Origin: Anaerolineae bacterium
GTDB lineage: Bacteria; Chloroflexota; Anaerolineae; DUEN01
Assembly: GCA_025060615.1 (NCBI GenBank)
Contig: JANXBS010000024.1
Location: 1 to 54,794, forward strand
Reading direction: 5' to 3'
Length of the DNA: 54,794 nucleotides
A program made the translations under genes and the position numbers. Below the pieces are notes generated by a model, which did not search any database, was not told the DNA's origin, and was given only the letters and a program-made list of their open reading frames with translations. Below, in pieces: positions 1-8,609 of this stretch (the first letter of the stretch is position 1; every line of letters starts with the position of its first letter).

Positions 1-168
1 CCCGGCCACTCTTCAGCTGTTAAGGTGCACCCCCTCAGCGGCCCCTCATTCTACCACACCCCACCCCAACTTGTCAAAAATACCTCCACAAAGTTGGGAC
101 ACACCTTCTCCTAATCTTGCTTGGCGATATATCACCAAGCTATGTATACCGAGCCCGCTTCAGGAGGA

Positions 169-204
169 TTGGAAACCCGGCAGAGCAGGTGGTCGAGTTT
201 CCAA
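169..204. other. Inverted repeat downstream of tRNA-Asp
   Basis: TTGGAAAC at 169-176 is perfectly complementary to GTTTCCAA at 197-204, with a 20-nt loop. It lies just past the 3' end of the minus-strand tRNA-Asp. No U-run follows, so it is a possible processing or weak termination hairpin rather than a standard terminator. A second imperfect hairpin (GCTTGG/CCAAGC) lies near 118-140. The remaining bases 1-213 show no convincing gene. Confidence 0.35.
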
Positions 205-213
205 GCTTATCAG

Positions 214-286
214 CGGGAGCGACGGGATTCGAACCCGCGATCTTCGGCTTGACAGGCCGACGTGTTAACCGCTACACTACGCCCCC
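214..286 (-). tRNA. tRNA-Asp (anticodon GTC)
   Basis: Reading the minus strand from 286 gives a full cloverleaf of 73 nt. The acceptor GGGGGCG pairs with CGCTCCC (one G-T wobble). The anticodon loop is CTGTCAA inside a TCGGC/GCCGA stem, giving anticodon GTC. The T loop is TTCGAAT in a GCGGG/CCCGT stem. CCA is not encoded. The gene sits just downstream of the threonine aldolase gene and has its own promoter at 306-335. Confidence 0.95.
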
Positions 287-305
287 TTTGGCTTCTCAAT
301 TTCAC

Positions 306-335
306 AATATACCATGAGCCTTGCTTCCTCGTCAA
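306..335 (-). promoter_or_regulatory. Promoter for tRNA-Asp
   Basis: On the minus strand, -35 TTGACG (335-330), an 18-nt spacer and -10 TATATT (311-306) precede the tRNA, with a predicted start near 299. The TGA inside the -35 box is the stop codon of the upstream threonine aldolase gene, so promoter and gene end are superimposed. Confidence 0.7.
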
Positions 336-1372
336 ATCTCGCGCACCAAGGCACGTCGAAACACCCCCAAGACGTACTCAATGTCCTCCGCAGTCACATG
401 GTAATTGGTTACCGCCCGTAACTGGCGCGGCCCCGTCGGCAGCACTCGCACGCCTTCGGCCTCGAGCCGTCTCGTCAGCTCTAATGCGCTCATGCCATTG
501 GTCACGGTGAAGTAGAGGATGTTCGTCTTCACTCGATCCACTTCGATAGAGATGCCTTCCATGTCGGCCAGCCCTTCCGCCAGCCGGCGCGCGTTGGCGT
601 GATCCTCAGCCAATCGGTCCACCATTTCCATCAGCGCAACGATGCCGGCGGCCGCCAACACTCCCGCTTGACGCATTCCCCCTCCCAACACCTTGCGCGC
701 CCGTCGCGCTTCGGCAATGAATGCGCGCGTACCGCACACAACGGATCCTACCGGCGCAGCTAGTCCTTTGCTCAGGCAAAAGGTGACCGAGTCGGCGTCA
801 GCCACCAGCTCGCGCGCTTCGACTCCTAAGGCGATGGCTGCGTTGAAGAGCCGGGCACCATCCACGTGCACCCTTAGGCCATACCGGCGAGCTAGGGCAC
901 CCACTGCTCGCATGTACTCCACGCTCAAAGGGCTGCCGAAACAGCGATTGTGGGTGTTTTCCAGGGCGATAAGCCGCGTGCGCGGGAAATGGACGTTGTC
1001 TGGACGGATCGCCGCCTCGATCTGGTCCAGGTCGAGCGTACCATCGGGCTGATTAGGGAGCGGCCGCGGGTGGATGCCACCCAGCGCAGCGATCCCCCCC
1101 TGCTCGTAGTAGAACGTGTGGGCTTGATCGCCAAGGATCACCTCGTCGCCGCGGCCGCATTGTGCCAGCAGGCTAACTAGATTTCCCATCGTCCCGCTGG
1201 CGACGAACAGGCCGGCCTCTTTCCCCAACCGTTCAGCGGCTATCTCTTCTAGCCGGTTTACGGTGGGGTCTTCTCCAAAAACATCGTCACCTACCTCGGC
1301 TTCGGCCATCGCTCGGCGCATAGCGGGGGTGGGCTTTGTAATGGTATCAGATCGCAAATCCACGAGGCGCAT
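332..1372 (-). CDS. ltaE: Low-specificity L-threonine aldolase
   Basis: 346 residues, the usual length for PLP-dependent threonine aldolases of the beta-eliminating lyase family, which cleave threonine/allo-threonine to glycine and acetaldehyde in the cytoplasm. Visible signatures are the N-terminal DLRSDTITKPT, the SGTMGN loop (59-64), the PLP-stacking His in DQAHTFYYEQGG (about 85), Asp in HVDGARLFN (about 171) and the Schiff-base Lys in CLSKGLAAPVG (K202). All key residues are present, so it should be active. GAGGAG lies 8 nt before the ATG. The gene is 28 nt downstream of the Clp1-like gene and probably co-transcribed with it and the nitrilase-like gene. Identification is firm; physiological substrate preference is inferred from the family. 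Confidence 0.93.
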   Translation of the reverse strand: MRLVDLRSDTITKPTPAMRRAMAEAEVGDDVFGEDPTVNRLEEIAAERLGKEAGLFVASGTMGNLVSLLAQCGRGDEVILGDQAHTFYYEQGGIAALGGIHPRPLPNQPDGTLDLDQIEAAIRPDNVHFPRTRLIALENTHNRCFGSPLSVEYMRAVGALARRYGLRVHVDGARLFNAAIALGVEARELVADADSVTFCLSKGLAAPVGSVVCGTRAFIAEARRARKVLGGGMRQAGVLAAAGIVALMEMVDRLAEDHANARRLAEGLADMEGISIEVDRVKTNILYFTVTNGMSALELTRRLEAEGVRVLPTGPRQLRAVTNYHVTAEDIEYVLGVFRRALVREI

Positions 1373-1400
1373 AAGGTCCGCTCCTCAGAAGGAGAATTCG

Positions 1401-2486
1401 TTACAAGTCCCCTGGCCGCAGCCGTTCCAGCTCAGTGCCATCTGGCTCGAGGCGGACTCGTCCCAGCTCGAGCGTGCACACCTGAGATGGCTCGGCGCGT
1501 GGGGCCAGCACGATCGCCCGATGCTCATCCAAGTCCAGGCTCTGCAACAGTCCGACGTCTATCAGATATCCGTTTTCGTCATGCAGCCCGCATAACAGTC
1601 CCATCAGCCTTTGGACAGGGATGCACCACAAAGCCGGCGTCCCTAGCTGCTGAGCAGCCTGTGTCGCCTGAGCGTGGGGCACCCAGCCGGAGACGATCGC
1701 CGTCCACCCCTCGCTTTCCGCCTGCAGATGGAAAACCTCCTGCCCTAGGACCCGCATCAGCCGCTCTCGAGCTTCGACCGTCAGGGATTGACCCCACGCC
1801 AAGCGCGTTCCCAGCAGTTGTACCTGATTCAGGTCAAGCGCAATAGCGCGCGCGGAGCTGAAGTAGGCTCGAAATCGCCTAGCTCGTCGCGCCCTTCGCT
1901 CCATCGGCGAGCGGGGCTGGGCTGCCGATGAAGAGGGGAGCTCGATCAGGGTCAGGAAGCGCCGGCAACGCCAGACCTGGGCCAGGCTAGCGAGCTCGCT
2001 TCCGCGTTGGATGAGGACGATATAATTGGGGCGCAAAAGTTCGGCTTTGCGCAGCTTCAGCTCATGGCCAGCTGGCCCTAGCACGAGTCCACTGGTGTCC
2101 ACGATAACCGCCTGCGCGCCACGGGCGCGTAAGCGATCGCAAAGCAGACGGCAGCCTACCAAACAGGCTAGCATGTGTCCAGCGGGCGAGACATCGCCCA
2201 CGAAGTATCCCATCTGAAAGGGCACGTCGCTTAGCCGTGTCACTGGCTGGGTGACCAGGCCTGCGGCGATCGTGCCGGGGATGCCTAGGCTGGATTGACC
2301 TACATCCGCATCCACGACGCCGACGCTGCGGCCGGCCTCGCGCAAGACCTCGGCCAAGAAGGCGCAAAAGCTGCTCTTCCCTGCATCCGGCACGCCGACC
2401 ACCATCACGCGCAGAGGGTGATCATCCCGCAGGATAGTAGCAGCGGCTTGTCGCCAGCTTTCGGGGATCGTGAGCGGCTCAGGCAT
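1401..2486 (-). CDS. Clp1/Grc3-like P-loop NTPase (polynucleotide kinase-like)
   Basis: 361 residues from the ATG at 2486. An upstream GTG at 2552 would overlap the preceding gene's end (2507) by 46 nt, so the shorter start is preferred. The N-terminus has a P-loop GVPDAGKSS (about 31-39), followed by VVDADVGQSSLGIPG and the Walker B-like VIVDTSGLV, the arrangement seen in the Clp1/Grc3 P-loop domain (RNA 5'-hydroxyl kinases in eukaryotes and archaea). The C-terminal 150 residues form an uncharacterised beta-rich region, ending with a likely beta-barrel like that of Clp1 relatives. It lies between the nitrilase-like gene and ltaE on the same strand. RNA or nucleotide kinase activity is inferred from the fold; the bacterial role is unknown to me. 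Confidence 0.7.
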   Translation of the reverse strand: MPEPLTIPESWRQAAATILRDDHPLRVMVVGVPDAGKSSFCAFLAEVLREAGRSVGVVDADVGQSSLGIPGTIAAGLVTQPVTRLSDVPFQMGYFVGDVSPAGHMLACLVGCRLLCDRLRARGAQAVIVDTSGLVLGPAGHELKLRKAELLRPNYIVLIQRGSELASLAQVWRCRRFLTLIELPSSSAAQPRSPMERRARRARRFRAYFSSARAIALDLNQVQLLGTRLAWGQSLTVEARERLMRVLGQEVFHLQAESEGWTAIVSGWVPHAQATQAAQQLGTPALWCIPVQRLMGLLCGLHDENGYLIDVGLLQSLDLDEHRAIVLAPRAEPSQVCTLELGRVRLEPDGTELERLRPGDL

Positions 2487-2506
2487 AGGGGCGTCAGATG
2501 AGCGCG

Positions 2507-3319
2507 TCAGTATTTCCTCACCAGGTTGCGATATGTTTGCGGCTGACGACACTGGATGATCTGGAATTCCTCGCGGGCCGCGCGCACGTCATCTAGGTCA
2601 ATCTTGGCGATCCCGTATCCTTCAACCTTCCCATCTATGACAGTGTACAGTTCGCCGCGCGGTCCTACCAACATGCTCTCGCCTAGGAACTGATAGCTGG
2701 GCTCCTCACCTACCCGGCTGGCGGCCGCCACGTACACTGCGTTCTCACATGCCCGGCTGAAGCAATAGGCTCGCCACTCGTCGGCGCGGGTGGCCTCCCA
2801 GGCCGCGCTTACGCAGACGAGCTCAGCCCCGTCCAATACCAGGCTGCGCATGGCCTCTGGAAAGGCCAAGTCCCACCCGATGAGCAGCCCGACGCGGCCG
2901 AACACGAGGTCGAACACGGGATAGCGATAGCCAGGGCGAAAGGCCAGCCGTTCCTCTCCTTTCAGGTGGACTTTGCGGTAATCCCCTACCAGCGCTCCCC
3001 CCGGCTCCAACAGCACGACGCCGTTGTAGAGCACGCTCTCTACCCGCTCTTTGATGACCAGGCCAAAGGCGATGTGGACGTTGAACTCAGCAGCGGACTT
3101 GGACAGCCAACTCACCACATGTCCCGGCACCCGTTCTGCCAGCTCGGTGACACGCGGGCCGAGCTCGTAGCCGGTGGCGACTAACTCGGGAAACACGATG
3201 AGGTCGGTAGGCTGCTCCAGGCAGATGCGCTCGATGTACTCGGCCATACGGGCCAGGTTTGTCTCCACCTCGCCCAGGGCTGGGGCCATCTGCACGATCG
3301 CCACGGTCACTTCACGCAT
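2507..3319 (-). CDS. Carbon-nitrogen hydrolase (nitrilase) family protein lacking the catalytic Cys
   Basis: 270 residues, the standard length for a one-domain nitrilase-superfamily amidohydrolase. The catalytic Glu is in IVFPELVATG (E45) and the Lys in DYRKVHLKG (K116). The third member, normally Cys in an ICYD-type motif, falls in GLLIGWDLAFPEA: codon GGG gives Gly148 where TGC/TGT is expected. FPEA after it confirms the alignment. A true family enzyme uses this Cys as nucleophile, so the protein is probably not a conventional amidase; it may be a binding or scaffold protein. GGAGG lies about 7 nt before the ATG. It is followed directly by the Clp1-like gene. Confidence 0.85.
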   Translation of the reverse strand: MREVTVAIVQMAPALGEVETNLARMAEYIERICLEQPTDLIVFPELVATGYELGPRVTELAERVPGHVVSWLSKSAAEFNVHIAFGLVIKERVESVLYNGVVLLEPGGALVGDYRKVHLKGEERLAFRPGYRYPVFDLVFGRVGLLIGWDLAFPEAMRSLVLDGAELVCVSAAWEATRADEWRAYCFSRACENAVYVAAASRVGEEPSYQFLGESMLVGPRGELYTVIDGKVEGYGIAKIDLDDVRAAREEFQIIQCRQPQTYRNLVRKY

Positions 3320-3639
3320 GGGCTGGCCTCCATACCCACCTGCTTAGCCGCAAGTCCCCTTCTCGAGGGCCCTCAAGGGCGGGCCAGCGCTCCCGAGAGG
3401 TAGTGCAAGGGAGCATATCCCTTCGCAAAATCGTCCTTGCCTTCTCTGTCGGATGGTGAACAGGGGTGGAGCACCGCTTTGTCCCTTTGATCCACCCTTG
3501 AACTTGAAAGCGTAAGGAATTTAGGATGCATAAGCGATTGTTAACTGATTTCATGGAGGATGTATTCCTTTCGCCAGAACCAGGTTTAACGATGGAATCG
3601 AACGCATGTTCTGATTTTACTCGCAAATCGGAGAGGTTG
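3320..3639 (-). other. Gene-free 320-nt stretch, possible leader or small RNA
   Basis: No convincing coding sequence on either strand; the open frames here have implausible composition. A promoter-like site at 3614-3643 would start a minus-strand transcript near 3607, giving about 290 nt before the nitrilase-like ATG. The stretch contains a GGTGGA/TCCACC inverted pair near 3463-3497 and a GC-rich segment near 3360-3400, so a structured leader or small RNA is possible but unproven. Confidence 0.3.
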
Positions 3640-3643
3640 TCAA
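3614..3643 (-). promoter_or_regulatory. Promoter at the end of the histidine kinase gene
   Basis: Minus strand -35 TTGACA (3643-3638), 18-nt spacer, -10 TAAAAT (3619-3614). The perfect -35 hexamer contains the TGA stop codon of the histidine kinase gene. It would serve the nitrilase-like/Clp1-like/ltaE group or a small RNA. Confidence 0.55.
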
Positions 3644-5409
3644 ATCAGGGAGGATGGCGTCATAGACGCGCCCGGCTTGCCCCCAGACCGAATAGCGCTG
3701 GGCAGGGTGAAACTGAAGGTGCTTCCCCTGCCTATCTCGCTCTCCACCCCTACCTGGCCGCCGAGTTTTTCCACGATCCGCCGCACGATAGCTAGACCAA
3801 GTCCATGGCTCTTGCCATGAGCCTGGCTCGATCGGGAAAATGGCGCAAAGAGTTGGGCTTGAGCTTCCGACGAGAGACCCGAACCATTATCGCGAACCCA
3901 GAACCGGATCATACCGTCTTCTTGCTCGGTTGCTCCTAGCACCACGCGAGGTGGTCGGCCACCATATTGGATCGCGTTGCTCAGGTAGTTTGCCCAGACC
4001 TCTTCTACCCAGGGGGCGTATCCCAGCGCCACCGGCCACTTGGCGGGCGTTATAATCAAACATTCGGATTCCCGAATCGCATGTGCTAGGCGTTGTTGTG
4101 CCGCTGCGACGATAGCAGCCATATCCAAGGGCATCACCTCTATTAATTGCCTTGGAACTCGGGCTAGGAGTAGCAACTCCTCAATGATATCGTTCATCCG
4201 CCGCGCGTTCCAGTAGATATGGCCCAGGAACTCCCGCACTTGTTCGGCCGATATGGCCATGTATCCCGTGCTCAGCGCCTCGGCGAAGCCGATGACGGAG
4301 GTCAGTGGGTTTTTGAGGTCATGGGCCACTGTGTAGGCGAAGGCGTCCAGCTCCTCATTGCGCTCCCGAAGGTCCTGCACGTGCCGCTGAAGCGTTTCCT
4401 CGGCCTTCTTGCGTTCGGCCAGCTCGCGCTGTAGTTGGGAGTTGGCGTCGTGAAGGGCTATGGTGCGCTCAATCACGCGCTTCTCAAGGGTGGCATTTAA
4501 CGCGATGAGTGTAGCACTGATCCGTTTTTGCGCGGCGATGGTTGCGGCCAAGGTAAGGGAGATGATGGCACAGGTAGCTATGAAGGTCTGCAATGACACC
4601 ATACGGTCGTTTACCGACAGGCTTCCATGGTTGAAGGGGCCTGTCCCCTGAACTGTCTTCCAGATAGCGATGGCGGCGACGATCAGTGTCGCTACGGTTC
4701 CCCCGCGCTGATCGAAGCGGATGGCTGCCCAGATCAAAAAGGGAAAGACGAAGAAAGTCGATGAGTGTATTGCGATGGAGGCGCTCAGCGGCGATTCAAA
4801 CACTTGCCAGGCGGTCAACGCCAGCGTCGCCAAGCCGATGCTGGCCTCGATCAGTCGGCGAGCACGCCAGCGGGGATAGGGGGGTATCGTCCAGACCAAC
4901 AGTAAAGGCGTGACCACTAGGATCCCGATCGCGCCACCGATCCATCTGGCGCGCCAAATAGAGCCGAGGAGCTCTCTCTCCACCATCCCACTCAGGTGTA
5001 GAGTGGCCGTGCTAACGGAGGCGCCGACCAAGGTGCTGAATCCGGCGGCCAGGATCGTCAGCTCCACTACATGCCGAACACGGTTCAGCGCGCTGTGGAA
5101 GCGGGTGAAACGATGAAGCAGATAAACGCCCAATAAGGCTTCACAAGTGTTTCCCAGGCCCACCCCGCTGGCTACGGCCAAGGGCGCGCCAATCGAGGCC
5201 ATAGCCGCTAGAGCACCTAATGCGATCCCCGGCCAGACACGATATCCCCATATCAAGAGAGCTGCCAAGGCGAGGCCGGAGGATGGCCAGATCAGCATCG
5301 CGCTCCATGGCGAAGAAGCCAAGGACAGCCCAAGCCTTGCGGCGCCGTAGTAGGCGATCGCCAAGAGAGCGATCTGTACCAAGTACGACGCCGAACGGGA
5401 AGGCCTCAT
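3640..5409 (-). CDS. MASE1-domain sensor histidine kinase
   Basis: 589 residues. Residues 8-300 form about eight membrane segments with the MASE1 look (WPSSGLALAALLIWG near 41-55, GLGNTCEALLG near 84-94). A coiled coil (about 305-350) leads to a HisKA helix with phospho-acceptor H363 in AHDLKNPLTS. The ATPase domain has an N-box (WANYLSNAIQY, 472-482), G1 DNGSGL (507-512) and G2 HGLGLA (535-540). It should autophosphorylate in response to an unknown membrane signal. Its ATG is 7 nt after the stop of the sugar ABC permease, so it is the last gene of that operon. No response regulator is encoded nearby, so its partner must be elsewhere. Confidence 0.9.
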   Translation of the reverse strand: MRPSRSASYLVQIALLAIAYYGAARLGLSLASSPWSAMLIWPSSGLALAALLIWGYRVWPGIALGALAAMASIGAPLAVASGVGLGNTCEALLGVYLLHRFTRFHSALNRVRHVVELTILAAGFSTLVGASVSTATLHLSGMVERELLGSIWRARWIGGAIGILVVTPLLLVWTIPPYPRWRARRLIEASIGLATLALTAWQVFESPLSASIAIHSSTFFVFPFLIWAAIRFDQRGGTVATLIVAAIAIWKTVQGTGPFNHGSLSVNDRMVSLQTFIATCAIISLTLAATIAAQKRISATLIALNATLEKRVIERTIALHDANSQLQRELAERKKAEETLQRHVQDLRERNEELDAFAYTVAHDLKNPLTSVIGFAEALSTGYMAISAEQVREFLGHIYWNARRMNDIIEELLLLARVPRQLIEVMPLDMAAIVAAAQQRLAHAIRESECLIITPAKWPVALGYAPWVEEVWANYLSNAIQYGGRPPRVVLGATEQEDGMIRFWVRDNGSGLSSEAQAQLFAPFSRSSQAHGKSHGLGLAIVRRIVEKLGGQVGVESEIGRGSTFSFTLPSAIRSGGKPGASMTPSSLI

Positions 5410-5416
5410 CTGTTGT

Positions 5417-6430
5417 CTACCGTCGCTTGCGGAGCTGGTCCAGCATGATCGCCACGATGATCACCAACCCGATGGCGGCCGGTTGCCAGTAGGCGGGGAA
5501 ACCTAGCAACACCAGCCCGTTACGCAGCACTTGCATGATCGCCGCGCCGATCAACACGCCCAAGATCGTGCCCTCACCGCCAGAGAGGCTAGTCCCACCG
5601 ATCACCACCGCAGCGATCACGTCCAGCTCATATCCCAACGCCGCAGTAGGGGCGGCCACCCCCAGTCGGGCCGTCATTAGCAGGCCGCCGATGGCGGTGA
5701 GAAAGCCGCAGAGCGTATATACCAGCAGCTTCACACGGCCCGTGTTAATACCAGAGAGCGCAGCCGCCTGCTCGTTGCCGCCTAGCGCGTAGATGCGATA
5801 CCCCCACACAGTGCGGCTGAGGAAGAACGACATGACGACTGCAATCACCACCATCACGATCACTGGCAGGGGCACTTGCCAGCTCCCAACCGGCAGATCA
5901 TACTGGCCGAGGAAGCTGAACCCTTGAGGCAGATTGCGCACCGGCTGACCGTTGGTCAGGCCATAGCAGATGCCGCGAGCGATGCTCATCATCCCCAATG
6001 TGGCGATGAAGGGCGGCAGCCGGGATTTGCTGATCAACAGGCCGTTAATCAGGCCAATGAGCAGACCGGTGAGCAAACCAATAATGATGCCTGGCACCAC
6101 CGGGACGCCGGACGTGAGCGCAAGGGCGGAGGCAAGACCTGCTAAAGCCATGGTTGAGCCGACGGAGAGGTCAATGCCAGCCGTGATGATGACCAGGATT
6201 TCGCCAAACGCGCTGATGGCGATCCAGGAGAAAGCCCGCAGCACGTTGAACAGGTTACGGCTGGTCAGGAACGTGTCGGTGCGTAGGGAGAGGAACAGCC
6301 CCATCAAGATCAACACTAAGAAGATGCCGGTTTCCTGTCCCAGCAAAATACGGCGTAAGCGCGGTGACTGGAGAAGAACCAACTCCTTGCGAACGATCGC
6401 TTTGGACTCAGTTGAGGAGGACATAGCCAA
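5417..6430 (-). CDS. Sugar ABC transporter permease (RbsC-like)
   Basis: 337 residues, all hydrophobic helices, of the BPD_transp_2/RbsC family that forms the membrane channel of ribose/galactose-type importers. Family hallmarks are visible: [16 protein letters not shown] in the first third, [23 protein letters not shown] in the middle and [16 protein letters not shown] near the C-terminus. It follows the double-NBD ATPase gene (60-nt gap) and is the second permease in this operon, so the complete importer may use a permease heterodimer. Substrate cannot be read from the sequence. Confidence 0.9.
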   Translation of the reverse strand: MAMSSSTESKAIVRKELVLLQSPRLRRILLGQETGIFLVLILMGLFLSLRTDTFLTSRNLFNVLRAFSWIAISAFGEILVIITAGIDLSVGSTMALAGLASALALTSGVPVVPGIIIGLLTGLLIGLINGLLISKSRLPPFIATLGMMSIARGICYGLTNGQPVRNLPQGFSFLGQYDLPVGSWQVPLPVIVMVVIAVVMSFFLSRTVWGYRIYALGGNEQAAALSGINTGRVKLLVYTLCGFLTAIGGLLMTARLGVAAPTAALGYELDVIAAVVIGGTSLSGGEGTILGVLIGAAIMQVLRNGLVLLGFPAYWQPAAIGLVIIVAIMLDQLRKRR

Positions 6431-6490
6431 GCTCCGTCAGGTAAAATTATCCCCACTACTTCCCCAGAGCCCTAGACTGGGTCCCAGCGG

Positions 6491-8041
6491 TCAAGCCGGG
6501 GCCTGAAACTTCTGATCAGGCTCGACATATCCGCTAGCGTACGCCATGATCCGTTCCTGGGTGGCCTCAGCCCGGTCTAAAATGGCGGCAACTCGCCCTT
6601 CGCACATGACAACGATGCGGTCGCTCATGGCCAGGATCTCTGGCATCTCCGAGGAGATCATGATGATGCCGATCCCCTGTTGGGCCAGATCGCTCATGAT
6701 CGAGTGCACTTCGGCCTTGGCACCCACGTCAATGCCACGCGTCGGCTCGTCCAGGATCAACACTTTGGGATTGGCTGCCAGCCACTTGGCCAATACGACC
6801 TTTTGTTGGTTGCCACCGGAGAGATACATCACGCGCTGGGCCAGATCAGGCGTGCGAATATCTAGCCGATCCACGTATTGCTGCGCCATCGCGCGCATCT
6901 GAGCGCGGTCGGCGACACCATTATGAGACAGCCGATCCAAGTTGGGCAGTGCGATGTTACGCTCGACGCTGTGCTTGAGCACCAGCCCTTGCTGCTGGCG
7001 GTTCTCCGGTACCAGAGCCAATCCAGCCTTGACAGCATCCTCAGGCGATCGAATATGTACCAGTTCACCATCCAGATAGATCTCGCCGGCGTCTATTGGA
7101 TCGGCCCCGAAGATGGCTCGCGCTGTCTCCGTGCGCCCCGCGCCCACTAGCCCGGCTAACCCCAGGATCTCCCCGCGCCGCAGTGAGAAGCTGACGTTTT
7201 CGATCACTCCATGCCGTGTCAGGCCGCGTACCTCCAACACTGTTTCCCCCATCCTGGCCTGGCTCTTGCGGAACACCTCGTCCAGTGTACGTCCCACCAT
7301 CATCGAGATGATGCGGTCGGGCGTGGCCTCGGCGATAGACAGGCTGCCCACGCGCCGGCCATCGCGCAGCACGACGACGCGGTCAGCGATGCGAAACACC
7401 TCCTCCAGGCGATGAGTGATGAAGATCACCGCCAGGCCCTGTTCCTTCAACGTCCGTACGATGTCGAAAAGCACAGCGACCTCTTCCTCGCCCAGAGCAG
7501 AGGTGGGCTCGTCCATGATGATAACGTCGGCCTTGATCGCCAGCGCTTTAGCGATTTCGACCATCTGTTGTTCGGCCACGGAGAGATCGCGCACCAGCAC
7601 GTCGGGCGAAAAGCGGGCCCCGACGCGGGCGAGCAGCGCAGCCGCCTCCTGGCGCATATACTCGCGATCCACGAAACGCAGCTTGCCCAGCAGCCCTCGG
7701 CGGAACGGCTCACGGCCTAGGAAGATGTTGGTGGCCACGGTCTGGTTGGGTGTCAGGTTAAATTCCTGGTAAATAATGGCGATGCCTAGCTCTTGGGCGT
7801 GATGGGGGTTTTGCGGCGTCACGCGCTGGCCACGCAGCCAGATCTCCCCTTTGTCCATTTGATAGGCGCCGGAGAGGATCTTCATCAAGGTGGATTTGCC
7901 GGCGCCATTCTCGCCTAGTAAGGCGACTACCTCGCCGGCATAGGCCTCGAAATCCACATTGTCGAGCGCCTGTACCCCAGGAAACGCTTTAGAGACGCCG
8001 CGCACTTCCAACAAAGGGGTTTTTTCTTGTGAAGCACCCAA
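6491..8041 (-). CDS. Sugar ABC transporter ATP-binding protein, two NBDs (RbsA-like)
   Basis: 516 residues from a TTG at 8041. Upstream ATG 8092 is open, but GGAGG stands 7 nt before the TTG, and the translated product then begins right before the ABC domain, so the TTG is preferred. NBD1 has Walker A GENGAGKST, signature-like LSVAEQQMVEIAKAL and Walker B IIMDEPTSAL. NBD2 has the usual degenerate Walker A GLVGAGRTE, signature LSGGNQQKV and Walker B LILDEPTRGID. This asymmetric layout is typical of RbsA/MglA/XylG ATPases that power monosaccharide import. It lies between cytidine deaminase and the second permease. Confidence 0.92.
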   Translation of the reverse strand: MGASQEKTPLLEVRGVSKAFPGVQALDNVDFEAYAGEVVALLGENGAGKSTLMKILSGAYQMDKGEIWLRGQRVTPQNPHHAQELGIAIIYQEFNLTPNQTVATNIFLGREPFRRGLLGKLRFVDREYMRQEAAALLARVGARFSPDVLVRDLSVAEQQMVEIAKALAIKADVIIMDEPTSALGEEEVAVLFDIVRTLKEQGLAVIFITHRLEEVFRIADRVVVLRDGRRVGSLSIAEATPDRIISMMVGRTLDEVFRKSQARMGETVLEVRGLTRHGVIENVSFSLRRGEILGLAGLVGAGRTETARAIFGADPIDAGEIYLDGELVHIRSPEDAVKAGLALVPENRQQQGLVLKHSVERNIALPNLDRLSHNGVADRAQMRAMAQQYVDRLDIRTPDLAQRVMYLSGGNQQKVVLAKWLAANPKVLILDEPTRGIDVGAKAEVHSIMSDLAQQGIGIIMISSEMPEILAMSDRIVVMCEGRVAAILDRAEATQERIMAYASGYVEPDQKFQAPA

Positions 8042-8146
8042 TTGAGACCTCCGCTCTTGCTGGATAGGCGTACAAGGCAGAGTACACCCCATTAACGATC
8101 TTGGAGGACTGGGCTCCTATCGGGCCAACAGGAAGCTTACGGAAAT

Positions 8147-8536
8147 TCACCCGCCTTGCCGCCAAGGGTATGGCAGCAATTCTCGGATGGTCACGACTAT
8201 GCCTTCCCCCACCATGACTTCGGCATTCAGGTTCTCATCATGAAGCTGGCTAATGAATTCACGACAACGGCCACAGGGGGGGATGATGTGCCCGTCTCGT
8301 CCAACCGCGATCATTTTCAACACACGGCTTTCGCCGGCGGTGATCATGGCGGCCGCGGCCGCGTGTTCCGCACAAAACCCCATCGAGCAGGCGGTGTCAA
8401 TACACACGCCCGTGTACACGTTCCCGCTTTCGGCGAGAATCGCAGCGCCGACGCCGCCAGCCTCGGCGCATTCGGAGAGCTTGCGGGGGTTTACTACAGA
8501 CCTCGCTTTCTGGTAAAGCTCTTCAAAAGTTAGCAA
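8147..8536 (-). CDS. cdd: Cytidine deaminase
   Basis: 129 residues, the short tetrameric form. Zinc-binding and catalytic motifs are intact: CAEHAAAAAM (Cys ligand and catalytic Glu) and PCGRCREF (two Cys ligands). It deaminates cytidine/deoxycytidine to uridine in pyrimidine salvage. The start is a TTG at 8536 with no clear Shine-Dalgarno. It is embedded between the tandem sugar-binding lipoprotein and the double-NBD ATPase, which suggests that the imported compound may be a nucleoside or that ribose and pyrimidine salvage are linked; this is inference. Confidence 0.93.
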   Translation of the reverse strand: MLTFEELYQKARSVVNPRKLSECAEAGGVGAAILAESGNVYTGVCIDTACSMGFCAEHAAAAAMITAGESRVLKMIAVGRDGHIIPPCGRCREFISQLHDENLNAEVMVGEGIVVTIRELLPYPWRQGG

Positions 8537-8609
8537 CTTAATTAATTGCGGCCGTAGTTAAAGAAGGGGCGAGGATCTCATCCCCGCCCCTCCCTAGTTG
8601 AGCCGCCGA

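Noticed and set aside
3312-3626. 104-codon minus-strand frame in the gap before the nitrilase-like gene
   Set aside because: Overlaps the nitrilase start, unconvincing composition, no ribosome site; kept only as gene-free DNA.
5970-6506. 178-codon plus-strand open frame
   Set aside because: Antisense to the RbsC-like permease and its flank; biased composition typical of an antisense shadow.
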